Assembly: GCA_051891855.1 (NCBI GenBank)
Contig: JBJFFP010000015.1
Coordinates: 1 to 61,667 of the forward strand
Reading direction: 5' to 3'
DNA length: 61,667 nucleotides
DNA from: SFDP01 sp051891855
GTDB taxonomy: Bacteria > Bacillota > Clostridia > Lachnospirales > Lachnospiraceae
The stretch's first letter is position 1. Each line of letters starts with the position of its first letter. Below, one piece after another: positions 50,617-59,302 of this stretch. The notes below the pieces were generated by a model that saw only the letters and a program-made list of their open reading frames with translations, was not told where the DNA came from and did no database searches. Both the position numbers and the translations under genes were made by a program.

Positions 50617-52394
50617 TGAGAAAAATCACAAGGAAAGATTTGGGTGAAGCTTTAGCGGGGGGGATTCTTTTTCTGATCATCCTCCTGGGATTTTACTGGT
50701 ATTTATTTAGAAATTTCACTCCCATTTATGGAATCAATGATGACTGGACTATATACATGGTCATTTCAGGCAGCTATCTGGGGTATCCCGAACCCAGAGT
50801 GACCTATATGCTTTATCCGCTGGCCTGGCTGCTTTGTGTACTGTATGGCATAACCTCAGAGATTCCCTGGTATGCCCTTATGCTTCATGGGGCCTGTGCC
50901 TTAAGTGCCTTGGCCCTGTATGCCGGATTTTTCTTTCGGATCAAGCATTCTTTGAAGCGGTTTATGATCAGCGGAGGAGTCCTGCTTCTCTTTTTGATCT
51001 CCAATATTCGTATACTCCTGTTTATCCAGTATACCCAGGCAGCAGCCATGTGCGGGGCAGCAGCAGTCTTTCTTTTTTTGACTGCGGACACTAAAGAGGC
51101 GAAGGGAAAGGAATACCTCATAAGAAACATTCCCGCAATTCTTATGGCCGTACTGTCATTAAATATCCGACAAAATGCTTTCTATATGTGCCTGCCCATG
51201 GGAGGGATGATCTTCCTGGGAAAATGGTATTTGGAGGATAGAAAGCTGAATCTGTGTGTGCTGAAAAAATATGCCGGATTTCTGATTACTGCCGCAGCTT
51301 CCATAGGGGGAATGCTTTTTATTCATCAGCTGGCTTACCGGGCACCGGAGTGGAAGGAATATATAAAGGTCAATAATATCTGGACGGAGTGTGTGGATTA
51401 CTACGGAATGCCGGGATATGAGGAAATCAGGGAAGCGGTTGATGCTAACGGAATGACCAAAGAAGATTATGAGATCAGCCGCATCTATCAGACCTTCTAT
51501 AACGGTGAGATGGAGTACTCAGATTTTTTAAGGATTATGGCAGACAGTGCCATGCAGCGCTATGAAGAAGAACATCCTTTTTCGGTTAAAGCTAAGGAGG
51601 CCAATCAAAAGATTGTGGAATCCCTGTATAGTAAGGATATGCAGCCTCAGAATCTTATGGTCTGCCTGAGCGCTGCACTGCTTCTTATTTTGCTGATTAA
51701 GCAGAAGAATAAAGAGGGATTGATTTTAGGGCTTTGTTACCTGTTTGGACGCTTTTTTGCCTGGTATTATCTTCTTTTTGCAGGACGCTTCCCTCTGAGA
51801 ATACCTCAGGGTCTGTTTATGACGGATTTGCTCGTACTCTTCGGCTTCTTGCTTTATTTCCGTCTGGATGAGGAAATTGGCTGGCATAAAGGCAAAAGGT
51901 TTTCACTGGCTGCACTGCTTTTGTTTCTGTGTATTTTAGTCCCTGTTATTCGCAGGGGAGTTACCCATGTGGTCAGTGACAGTGCACATGTGGAGATTTA
52001 TCAGGACAGATGGTATGGGATAAAGGAATATTGTATGGCTAGGCCGGAAAATCTTTATGCCATGGGAGGAGGCTCCCAGACGCTGTTTTATTTCAGTGAT
52101 GATATTTTGGAAACAGACAGTATAGGGAAGCCTCAAAATTATTATATCAATACGAATTTTGACAGTCCCAGTCCCAATTTTTATCAGAAGCTGGGAATCG
52201 GGCAGGATGAAGATATGGCAGAGAGAGTTCTGGAGCTGGAGAATCATTATTGGATTTATGAAACCGGCTGTTTTTCGGAAAGTCTCAGTATCGTTCAGTA
52301 TTATCGGTATCGCTATGACGGCTTTGGCTATGAATTGGTGGATACCTTTACCACCCAAACCTCATCCTTTGAGGTTTATCGCTTTTGGAAATAG
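50616..52394 (+). CDS. Large multi-pass membrane protein, GT-C-like (paralogue of the gene at 29937)
   Basis: The 592-residue protein has about twelve helices. After helix 1 comes the outer acidic loop GINDDWTIYMVISGSYLGYP with the paired Asp, then LYPLAWLLCVLYGITSEIP. AYRAPEWKEYIKV, MPGYEEIREAVDANGM and FAWYYLLFAGRFPLR recur at the same places as in the protein at 29937, so they are paralogues about 20 kb apart. The soluble C-terminal part (about 120 residues) includes YAMGGGSQTLFYFSDD. A GT-C transferase using lipid-linked sugars is the best guess. It is flanked by AsnB-like genes. Confidence 0.72.
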   Translation: MRKITRKDLGEALAGGILFLIILLGFYWYLFRNFTPIYGINDDWTIYMVISGSYLGYPEPRVTYMLYPLAWLLCVLYGITSEIPWYALMLHGACALSALALYAGFFFRIKHSLKRFMISGGVLLLFLISNIRILLFIQYTQAAAMCGAAAVFLFLTADTKEAKGKEYLIRNIPAILMAVLSLNIRQNAFYMCLPMGGMIFLGKWYLEDRKLNLCVLKKYAGFLITAAASIGGMLFIHQLAYRAPEWKEYIKVNNIWTECVDYYGMPGYEEIREAVDANGMTKEDYEISRIYQTFYNGEMEYSDFLRIMADSAMQRYEEEHPFSVKAKEANQKIVESLYSKDMQPQNLMVCLSAALLLILLIKQKNKEGLILGLCYLFGRFFAWYYLLFAGRFPLRIPQGLFMTDLLVLFGFLLYFRLDEEIGWHKGKRFSLAALLLFLCILVPVIRRGVTHVVSDSAHVEIYQDRWYGIKEYCMARPENLYAMGGGSQTLFYFSDDILETDSIGKPQNYYINTNFDSPSPNFYQKLGIGQDEDMAERVLELENHYWIYETGCFSESLSIVQYYRYRYDGFGYELVDTFTTQTSSFEVYRFWK

Positions 52395-52429
52395 TAAAAA
52401 GACCCCTGAAGGTATAAAGGGAGGTAGCC

Positions 52430-53572
52430 TTGAAAAAGAAAAAAATCGTTTTTTATATCGGAAGTCTGGCAAAAGGCGGAGCTGAACGGGTCATTGTCAA
52501 TCTCACTCAAGCCATGCTTAAAAAGGGATATGAGGTACTTTTAGTCACCTCTGTAAAGCTTAAGGAGGAATATCCCTTACCTGGGGGGGCAAGAAGAATT
52601 GTTACCTATGAGAAGCTTGAGGAAGTAGGAAAAAACCGAATCCGTAACTTTTTTAAGCGTTGTATTATCCAGAGAAGAGTGTGGAAAAAGGAGCGTCCGG
52701 ATGTTATTGTTTCCTTTATCGGGAAGAATAATGCCATGGCTATCCTTACCGCCTGGGGGCTGAATATTCCCGTACTGGTATCTGTACGAGGAGAGCCCCA
52801 TGAAGAATATTACAATAAAGCACTCAGGCTGTGTGCCAAATATCTGTTTCCCAGGGCTTCCGGCATTATTTTACAGACAGAAGACAGTAAGGCGTTTTTT
52901 CCCCCTAAGGTAATTCGGAAAGCAGTAGTCCTGCCAAATCCCTTAAATCCGGCCTTTGTGGAGGGAGAGACGGCTGACCTTCTTAAGCGGAATATGGATG
53001 GGACAACAGGCGGAGGACAAAAGAAATTTCTCAGGAAGCGGATTATTATGGTGGGGAGAATTGATGCCAATAAGAACCAGAAGCTGGTAATTGATGCCTT
53101 TTTTCGGATTGCTTCCCGTTTTCCCGATTTCATCCTGGAAATCTGGGGCGATGGGGAGGATAGAGACAAACTTAAGGCTTATGTCCGGGAAAAGGGAATG
53201 GAAAATATCGTCCTTCTTCCCGGGAGTACCCAAAGGGTAAAGGACAAGCTTAAGGCAGGCAGTCTGTATATTCTTTCCTCCAATACGGAGGGAATGCCTA
53301 ACTCCCTGATGGAGGCTATGGCTATGGGGCTTCCGGTAATTTCCACGGATTGCCCCTGCGGAGGCCCCGGAATGCTGATTCAGCATGGAGTTAATGGCCT
53401 GCTGGTGCCGGTAGGAGAGGTGGAGGCCATGGCAGCAGCTATGGCAGAAATCATGGGTAACGAAGAAAAGGCGCGTAAAATGGGGATGAAAGCATTGGAA
53501 ATTCGAGAAAAATTAAATCCTGTTTCGGTATATGAGCAATGGGAAAGCTATATATTATCCAAATGTAGATGA
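52430..53572 (+). CDS. Family 4 glycosyltransferase with TTG start
   Basis: The 380-residue GT-B enzyme has KIVFYIGSLAKGGAERVIVNL, VVLPNPLNP, IIMVGRIDANKNQKL, LLPGSTQRVKDK and NTEGMPNSLMEAMAMGLPVIS with the E-x7-E motif, followed by CPCGGPGMLI. The start is read as TTG 52430 with GGGAGG at the right spacing. The first ATG would remove the GGAE acceptor loop, which the family needs. It lies 35 bases after the membrane protein gene. The CPCGGP loop is typical of the GT4 group with GalNAc/hexuronate acceptors, but this is weak evidence. The second AsnB-like gene follows. Confidence 0.89.
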   Translation: MKKKKIVFYIGSLAKGGAERVIVNLTQAMLKKGYEVLLVTSVKLKEEYPLPGGARRIVTYEKLEEVGKNRIRNFFKRCIIQRRVWKKERPDVIVSFIGKNNAMAILTAWGLNIPVLVSVRGEPHEEYYNKALRLCAKYLFPRASGIILQTEDSKAFFPPKVIRKAVVLPNPLNPAFVEGETADLLKRNMDGTTGGGQKKFLRKRIIMVGRIDANKNQKLVIDAFFRIASRFPDFILEIWGDGEDRDKLKAYVREKGMENIVLLPGSTQRVKDKLKAGSLYILSSNTEGMPNSLMEAMAMGLPVISTDCPCGGPGMLIQHGVNGLLVPVGEVEAMAAAMAEIMGNEEKARKMGMKALEIREKLNPVSVYEQWESYILSKCR

Positions 53573-53614
53573 CCAAACTGCGGGATTGATTAAGTTTTAG
53601 AAGAGGAAAGAAGT

Positions 53615-55555
53615 ATGTGTGGAATTGCCGGCTTTTGCAACTGGCAGGGTGAGCCTGCCGGGCATCAGGAAAAGGAATACCGGGACAAAGTGGTAGAAAC
53701 CATAGAAAAAATGAATCAGCGTATGCTCCATCGCGGGCCTGATGGAGGAGGGTATCGTATTGAAGACGGGGGAGCCCTTGTTCTGGGACACAGAAGACTT
53801 TCTATTGTGGATTTGTCCGAAAACGGTGCTCAGCCTATGGAATCTCACAGCGGCCGTTTCTGTATTGTCTTTAATGGAGAGATTTATAATCACCCCCAGC
53901 TGAGAAAGAGGCTTCTGGATGAAGGAAGGGTAAAGGAATTTCGGGGAACCTCGGATACAGAGGTACTTCTGGAGCTGTTTGAAGCCTATGGAGTAAAGGA
54001 AGGAATCGGCTTGTGTAAAGGGATGTTTGCAATCGCTCTTTTTGACCGAAGGGAAAAGACTCTGTATCTGATTCGGGATCGAATAGGGGAAAAGCCCCTT
54101 TATTATGGTTTTATTAAAACCGGCAGCGGACAGCCAGATGGGAAGAAAAGCTTTGCCTTTGCTTCGGAGATAGGCTGCTTGGAGGTAATGGAGGGATTTT
54201 CCAATGATATTAACCGCCGGGTGCTGCCCCTGTATTTTATTCACGGCTATATTCCAGCTCCCTATTCCGTTTACGAGGATATTTATAAGCTGGAGCCGGG
54301 AACCATTCTGACCATAAAGGCTCCCTATACCCGGGTAGAGACCCAGACCTATTGGTCGATGAAAGAGGTAGCCGGGGAGGGAGAGAAAAATCCCTTTACC
54401 GGAAGTGAGGAGGAAGCAACGAAAGAGCTGGAACGGCTGCTTAAGCAGGCAATCAGCGGACAAATGGTGGCAGACGTACCGGTAGGAGCTTTTTTATCCT
54501 CCGGTATCGACAGCACCACCATCGTTTCCCTGATGCAGTCCTTAAGCGATAAGCCTGTCAGAACCTTTACCATCGGTGTAGAAGACCCTGATTATAATGA
54601 GGCCGGGATTGCAGCTAAGATTGCCAAGCATCTGGGATGCGACCATACGGAAATGTATATTACACAGGAGGATGCAAAGGCGGTAATTCCCAAGCTTGCC
54701 CACATTTATGGCGAGCCCTTTGCAGACAGCTCTCAGATTCCCACCTATCTGGTGAGTAAGCTGACCAGACAGCATGTTACCGTATCCTTAAGCGGTGATG
54801 GGGGGGATGAGCTGTTTTGCGGCTATGGGAGCTATAATTCCATTGATCGTATCTGGGGAAAGATAAAGTCCGTTCCCTATCCCGTAAGAAAGCTGGCAAG
54901 CAGTCTGATTCTGCACGCTCCCATAAGCTTAAGCACAGTGCAGGAGACTAAGGCTCATCTTTTGGGTGCAAAGGGGGCAGAAGCCCTTTATGAGCTGTCC
55001 AACGAACAGGAGCCTCTGGCAAAGGAAATCTGTCTGGACAACCGGATTCCACCCTTTAAATACAGTCAGTATGAAACCGGCTACTTAAAAGAGGTGCGCC
55101 ATAATATTATGCTGATGGATATGCTGATGTATCACCCAGACGATATTCTGGTGAAGGTAGACCGGTCGGGCATGGCGGTTTCCTTAGAGTCCAGAATCCC
55201 CATGCTGGATAAGGATGTGGTGGAATTTGCCTGGAGACTTCCCATCCGGTATAAATATCAGGAGGGAGTCAGCAAAAAAATATTACGGAATATTCTGTAT
55301 CGGTATGTACCGAAGGAATTGATGGATCTTCCCAAAAGAGGATTTTCCATTCCTGTTTCCCGATGGCTGAAGGAGCCGGAGCTTAGGGCCTGGGCAGAAA
55401 GTCTGTTGGATGGCAGATTAATCAGACAGCAGGGAATTTTGAATCCGGATACGGTAGACAGAATCTGGAAGGATTATATAGAGCGGGATCAGTGGAGAAT
55501 TCAAATCTGGTATATCTTAATGTTTCAGCAGTGGATGTGTGAAAGAAAATGCTAA
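53615..55555 (+). CDS. AsnB-like glutamine amidotransferase (second copy)
   Basis: The 646-residue protein has catalytic Cys2 (MCGIAGFCN), MLHRGPDGGG, RLSIVDL and FNGEIYNHPQL in the glutaminase half, then the PP-loop SSGIDS (295-300), VRTFTIGVEDPDYNE, EPFADSSQIPT and SGDGGDELFCGY. It is a paralogue of the protein at 48739, with a longer stretch between residues 20 and 35 and around 175. Two amidotransferases in one glycan locus suggest two uronic acid residues or two linkages to be amidated. It overlaps the next gene by seven bases. Confidence 0.9.
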   Translation: MCGIAGFCNWQGEPAGHQEKEYRDKVVETIEKMNQRMLHRGPDGGGYRIEDGGALVLGHRRLSIVDLSENGAQPMESHSGRFCIVFNGEIYNHPQLRKRLLDEGRVKEFRGTSDTEVLLELFEAYGVKEGIGLCKGMFAIALFDRREKTLYLIRDRIGEKPLYYGFIKTGSGQPDGKKSFAFASEIGCLEVMEGFSNDINRRVLPLYFIHGYIPAPYSVYEDIYKLEPGTILTIKAPYTRVETQTYWSMKEVAGEGEKNPFTGSEEEATKELERLLKQAISGQMVADVPVGAFLSSGIDSTTIVSLMQSLSDKPVRTFTIGVEDPDYNEAGIAAKIAKHLGCDHTEMYITQEDAKAVIPKLAHIYGEPFADSSQIPTYLVSKLTRQHVTVSLSGDGGDELFCGYGSYNSIDRIWGKIKSVPYPVRKLASSLILHAPISLSTVQETKAHLLGAKGAEALYELSNEQEPLAKEICLDNRIPPFKYSQYETGYLKEVRHNIMLMDMLMYHPDDILVKVDRSGMAVSLESRIPMLDKDVVEFAWRLPIRYKYQEGVSKKILRNILYRYVPKELMDLPKRGFSIPVSRWLKEPELRAWAESLLDGRLIRQQGILNPDTVDRIWKDYIERDQWRIQIWYILMFQQWMCERKC

Positions 55556-57423
55556 AAAATACAATTTCGGTAATTGTCAGTATTTACAACATAAAAGAAT
55601 ACTTACCCAGAGCTATTGAATCTATCCGGCTGCAGACCTATGGTGAGCTGGAGATTCTTCTGGTGGATGATGGTTCTACGGATGGAAGCGGCAAAATCTG
55701 TGATGAATATGCCGCAAGGGATGAGCGCATCCGGGTTATTCATAAAGAGAACGGAGGTCTTTCTGATGCCCGAAATGCAGGGATAGAAGCGGCTCATGGT
55801 GAATATATGGCCTTTGTGGACGGAGATGACTGGATAGATGAGAACATGTATGAGGATATGCTTAAGGCTTTGCAAAAAAGCGGAGCAGATCTGGCAGTAT
55901 GTAACTATAAAGAAGTCAGTCAGTCAGGCGTAAAGGATACCTCCACCGATGAAATAAAGGTTTGGGAAGGCCGGGAAACTCTTAAGCTTTTTATTGAAGA
56001 GGATGAGTCCTATCAAATTCAGAATGCTGCCTGGAATAAGCTGTATACCAGGGAATTAATGGGGAATCTGCGTTTTCCCCGGGGGAAGCTGTTTGAGGAT
56101 ATTGTCTATACCACCAGACTGATTGCAGCAAGTAAGAAATGCGTGTACCTGAACCGGGCCTATTACAATTATGTAACGGATCGGGGAGACAGCATCATGA
56201 ACAGTAGGAAGGTGGAAAGAATCCTTACGGATCAGGTTCCTGCTTATCTGGAAAAGGGCAGTTTTTTAAAGGAGCTGGGGGAAGAGGAGCTCTATGCTGC
56301 CCATCAGTATTTTTTCCTGAAGCGTATGCTGCTCCATTACCGGGAGGCTTCCCTTAAAAAGCCGGAGGGCTGTGAGCAGTTCTTAAAGCAAATGCGACAG
56401 GTGATTTTGCAGCAGGCTGACTGGAGCATCTATAAAAAACAGCCTTCCCGAAGAGGAGATTATTTCCGGTTAAAGCTATTTTGCCAATCACCCAAGCTCT
56501 ATACTGATTTTATGGATCTGAATGAGGGCTTCATTATTCCTTCAAAGCAGAAATGGAAGCTGAGAGGAAAACAGCAGGTTATTATCGTTCTTTCCGGAGG
56601 TCTGGGAAATCAGATGTTTCAGTATGCCCTTTATCTGTATTTTCAGACCAGGGGTGTATCGGTGAAAATGGATGATATTACCGAATATGTTCACGAAAAG
56701 AAGAGAAAACCCCAATTGAATGTTTTTGATATTCAATACGAAAGGGCCACACCGGAAGAGATTCGCCATTGGACCGATGCCTATATGGATCTGCCCTCCC
56801 GAATAAGAAGGAAGCTGTTTGGCCGAAAGACCAGACAGTATACGGATACTTATCAGTTTCAGCCTGAAATTTTGCAGATGAAGGATGGTTATCTTTACGG
56901 CTGGTGGCAAAGTGAGAAATATTTTAAAGAGGTGGAACAGGAGGTACGAAGGGCCTTCAGGATGCCGGTCAGATTTCTTACCGGAGCAAACCGGATTTTT
57001 GCCACCACAATGCAGAGCTGTGAATCCGTAGGCGTGCATGTCCGCCGGGGAGACTATCTGGAGGCAGATGAGCTGTATGGAGGTATCTGTACCGAAGAAT
57101 ATTATAGGAGGGCCATGGCAAAGATGAGGAAGGAGGTACCCGGATGCCGGTTTTTCCTGTTCACCAATGATGCACCCTGGGCAGAGGAGCATATGGCAGG
57201 AGAAGGAGTGACCATTGTGCAGGAAAACGATGAGGCTCACGGCTATCTGGATTTATTTCTGATGAGTAAATGCAAGCATAACATAATTGCCAATTCCAGC
57301 TTCAGCTGGTGGGCGGCATGGCTCAATGATAATCCTGATAAGAAAATCATTGCCCCCTCCCGATGGGTGAACGGCAGGGAAATGCCGGATATATACACCA
57401 AGGTGATGGAGACTTGCATTTAA
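55549..57423 (+). CDS. Bifunctional GT2-GT11 glycosyltransferase fusion
   Basis: Two transferases are joined in 624 residues. Residues 1-about 315 are a GT2 domain with ISVIVSIYNIKEYLPRAIES, LLVDDGSTDGSG and FVDGDDW, and LFEDIVYTTRL for the catalytic acid. A linker of about 30 residues leads to a GT11-type domain with SGGLGNQMFQYAL (349-361), VHVRRGDY (496-503) and NSSFSWWAAWL near the end. GT11 enzymes are alpha-1,2-fucosyltransferases. No GDP-fucose genes are in the window, so the donor may come from elsewhere or be another 6-deoxy sugar. The fusion would add two consecutive sugars. It overlaps the AsnB-like gene. Confidence 0.9.
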   Translation: MLKNTISVIVSIYNIKEYLPRAIESIRLQTYGELEILLVDDGSTDGSGKICDEYAARDERIRVIHKENGGLSDARNAGIEAAHGEYMAFVDGDDWIDENMYEDMLKALQKSGADLAVCNYKEVSQSGVKDTSTDEIKVWEGRETLKLFIEEDESYQIQNAAWNKLYTRELMGNLRFPRGKLFEDIVYTTRLIAASKKCVYLNRAYYNYVTDRGDSIMNSRKVERILTDQVPAYLEKGSFLKELGEEELYAAHQYFFLKRMLLHYREASLKKPEGCEQFLKQMRQVILQQADWSIYKKQPSRRGDYFRLKLFCQSPKLYTDFMDLNEGFIIPSKQKWKLRGKQQVIIVLSGGLGNQMFQYALYLYFQTRGVSVKMDDITEYVHEKKRKPQLNVFDIQYERATPEEIRHWTDAYMDLPSRIRRKLFGRKTRQYTDTYQFQPEILQMKDGYLYGWWQSEKYFKEVEQEVRRAFRMPVRFLTGANRIFATTMQSCESVGVHVRRGDYLEADELYGGICTEEYYRRAMAKMRKEVPGCRFFLFTNDAPWAEEHMAGEGVTIVQENDEAHGYLDLFLMSKCKHNIIANSSFSWWAAWLNDNPDKKIIAPSRWVNGREMPDIYTKVMETCI

Positions 57424-57457
57424 AGCGGGATTTTAGTACACTCGGAAAGGATAGGAT

Positions 57458-58486
57458 ATGATTGGAACCAAGCTGGTGAAAGGGCAGGGGCTGGGAAATG
57501 CTCTGTTCTGCTATGTTGCTGCCAGATGTATTGCACAAAGGCAGAAAGCTGAATTTGCTGTTTTGGGAAAAGAGGTTCTGGAAGGAATCACCGGAAAAAA
57601 TACTGGCCTTTACTTCATGAATCTGGACTTTGGAAAACCTGCAAAGGAAGAGGATTTTGACCGAATCTGCCGGGAAAAGGAAGAACGGCTGTTTACGGCA
57701 AATTCCCGCCACGACAGCAGACTGGGCTGTTATGTTTCGGGAGTGGATGAAGCTTTTTTGGAGGCAGAGGACGGGAGTCTGCTTTATGGCAATATGCAGG
57801 CAGAGGAGTATATTCTTCCTTATCGGGAGGAAATCAAAAGCTGGCTGGCTGTTAAGCCGGAATACGACAGCTACGAATTTACCCGGGATAACCTATGTAT
57901 CATCAATATCCGGGGCGGTGAGTATACCGGAAGTCCGGAGCTTTTTGTCAATCGCAGATATTGGCTGAAGGGTATGGCCCATATGCGCTCTGTGAGAGAA
58001 GATATGGAGTTTATGGTGGTTACGGATGATGTAGCAGCGGCAAGGCGTATTCTGCCGGAGGTTCCGGCCTTTCATTTTACCCTGGATAAGGATTATGTTA
58101 CGCTGAAAAATGCCCGCTACCTGCTGCTATCCAACTCTTCCTTTGCTTTTTTTCCTGCCTTTACCAGTGAAACGGTACAGGAAATTATAGCGCCTAAATA
58201 TTGGGCAAGATATAATGTATCTGACGGTTACTGGGCCTCTGAGCAAAATATCTACACCGGCTGGAAATATATGGACCGGAAGGGGAAGCTGTTTTCTGCA
58301 AAGGAATGCCGAAGGGAGCTGGCAGAGTATCAGAAGAACAGCAGACGGTATAAAAGAGTAAATCAGAAACCAAAAGGCATAGCGCTTAAAGCTATGCAGC
58401 TTAGCAGTGAGCTTTACTATGGGATGTCGTGGATCAGCCGGATAGCTGCTTCCCTGAAAAGACGACTGACCGGTCAAAGAATATAA
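57458..58486 (+). CDS. GT11-like (fucosyltransferase-type) protein, divergent
   Basis: The 342-residue protein begins MIGTKLVKGQGLGNALFCYVA, the phosphate-loop motif of GT11-like enzymes with GLGNALF in place of GLGNQMF. CIINIRGGEY stands where GT11 has HxRRGDY, and LLLSNSSFAFFPAF corresponds to NSSFSWW. The reversed R-G-G-E in place of R-R-G-D and the loss of the histidine suggest a different donor or acceptor. A basic C-terminal tail (KRLTGQRI) follows. It lies 34 bases after the GT2-GT11 fusion, so both probably act on the same glycan. Exact activity unknown. Confidence 0.78.
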   Translation: MIGTKLVKGQGLGNALFCYVAARCIAQRQKAEFAVLGKEVLEGITGKNTGLYFMNLDFGKPAKEEDFDRICREKEERLFTANSRHDSRLGCYVSGVDEAFLEAEDGSLLYGNMQAEEYILPYREEIKSWLAVKPEYDSYEFTRDNLCIINIRGGEYTGSPELFVNRRYWLKGMAHMRSVREDMEFMVVTDDVAAARRILPEVPAFHFTLDKDYVTLKNARYLLLSNSSFAFFPAFTSETVQEIIAPKYWARYNVSDGYWASEQNIYTGWKYMDRKGKLFSAKECRRELAEYQKNSRRYKRVNQKPKGIALKAMQLSSELYYGMSWISRIAASLKRRLTGQRI

Positions 58487-58525
58487 ATGTTGAATAATCA
58501 ATCAGAATCGTTTAGGAAGAAAAAA

Positions 58526-59302
58526 ATGGAAAAAATCAACGGACGGCTGCAGCTGACCAATGTAACCTTATGTGCCATGACCAGCGTATTGGTGGAAGAA
58601 ACCATTAAGGCTATGGAATACAGTATGCGTGAGATTGATTTTGCAGCGGCGGTAATCATTACCCACAAAAAACCAAGACATCTGCCGAAAGGAATTACCT
58701 GGAAATATATTGATGAGCTGACGGACATCGATTGTTTTAATTATAAAACCGTATACGAGATGGGGGATTATATCGATACGGATTTCGCCCTGCTGATTCA
58801 TTATGACGGCTTTGTAGTGAATCCGAACATGTGGCGGGATGAATTTCTGGACTATGACTATATTGGCTCCCCCTGGCCGCTTCCCGAGGAAGGGGACACC
58901 ACTACCTATCGGGATATTCACGGAAATATCTGCCGGGTAGGAAACAGCGTATCCATCCGCAGCAAACGGCTGATGGATTTTCCCCGTAAGGCAAACATTC
59001 CCTGGACACCCCAGAAGGGATGGTTCAATGAGGATGGCTTCATCTGCTGCAGAAACAGACATCTGTTTGAAGAAGCGGGGATGCGCTTTGCTCCCCTGGA
59101 GCTGGCTGTTTATTTTGGGCATGAAAATATGATACCGGAAATTGAAGGAAAGGGAATCCGTCCCTTCGTTTTTCATAAATGGATGGGAACCAATAGGGAA
59201 TACCCTGATTTTCGTCCCAAAAAGCCTATTAAGAAGGCTTTGGGAAGAATTAAGGGCAGGATATGGGGGCTGCTTCACCCTGAACAAGAGGAAGAAAAAT
59301 GA
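58526..59302 (+). CDS. DUF5672-family protein, putative glycosyltransferase
   Basis: The 258-residue protein has LTNVTLCAMTSVLVEETIKAM, YKTVYEMGDYIDTDFALLIHYDGF (an HxDxF metal-like site), YDYIGSPWPLP, VGNSVSIRSKRLMDFP and NEDGFICCRNR. Together these are the DUF5672 pattern I know from surface-glycan loci. The fold is predicted to be GT-A-like, with HYDGF as the donor site and NEDGF as the catalytic acid. The start is ATG 58526 with AGGAAG in front; an upstream in-frame ATG at 58487 lacks a ribosome site and would overlap the previous stop. It overlaps the GT17 gene by four bases. Confidence 0.82.
   Translation: MEKINGRLQLTNVTLCAMTSVLVEETIKAMEYSMREIDFAAAVIITHKKPRHLPKGITWKYIDELTDIDCFNYKTVYEMGDYIDTDFALLIHYDGFVVNPNMWRDEFLDYDYIGSPWPLPEEGDTTTYRDIHGNICRVGNSVSIRSKRLMDFPRKANIPWTPQKGWFNEDGFICCRNRHLFEEAGMRFAPLELAVYFGHENMIPEIEGKGIRPFVFHKWMGTNREYPDFRPKKPIKKALGRIKGRIWGLLHPEQEEEK

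Noticed and set aside
53597..54463. Minus-strand open frame of 288 codons opposite the second AsnB-like gene
   Set aside because: Shadow of a well-supported gene with a full set of catalytic motifs; no own start signals or domain.
58568..59287. Minus-strand open frame of 239 codons opposite the DUF5672 gene
   Set aside because: Antisense shadow with no family resemblance.
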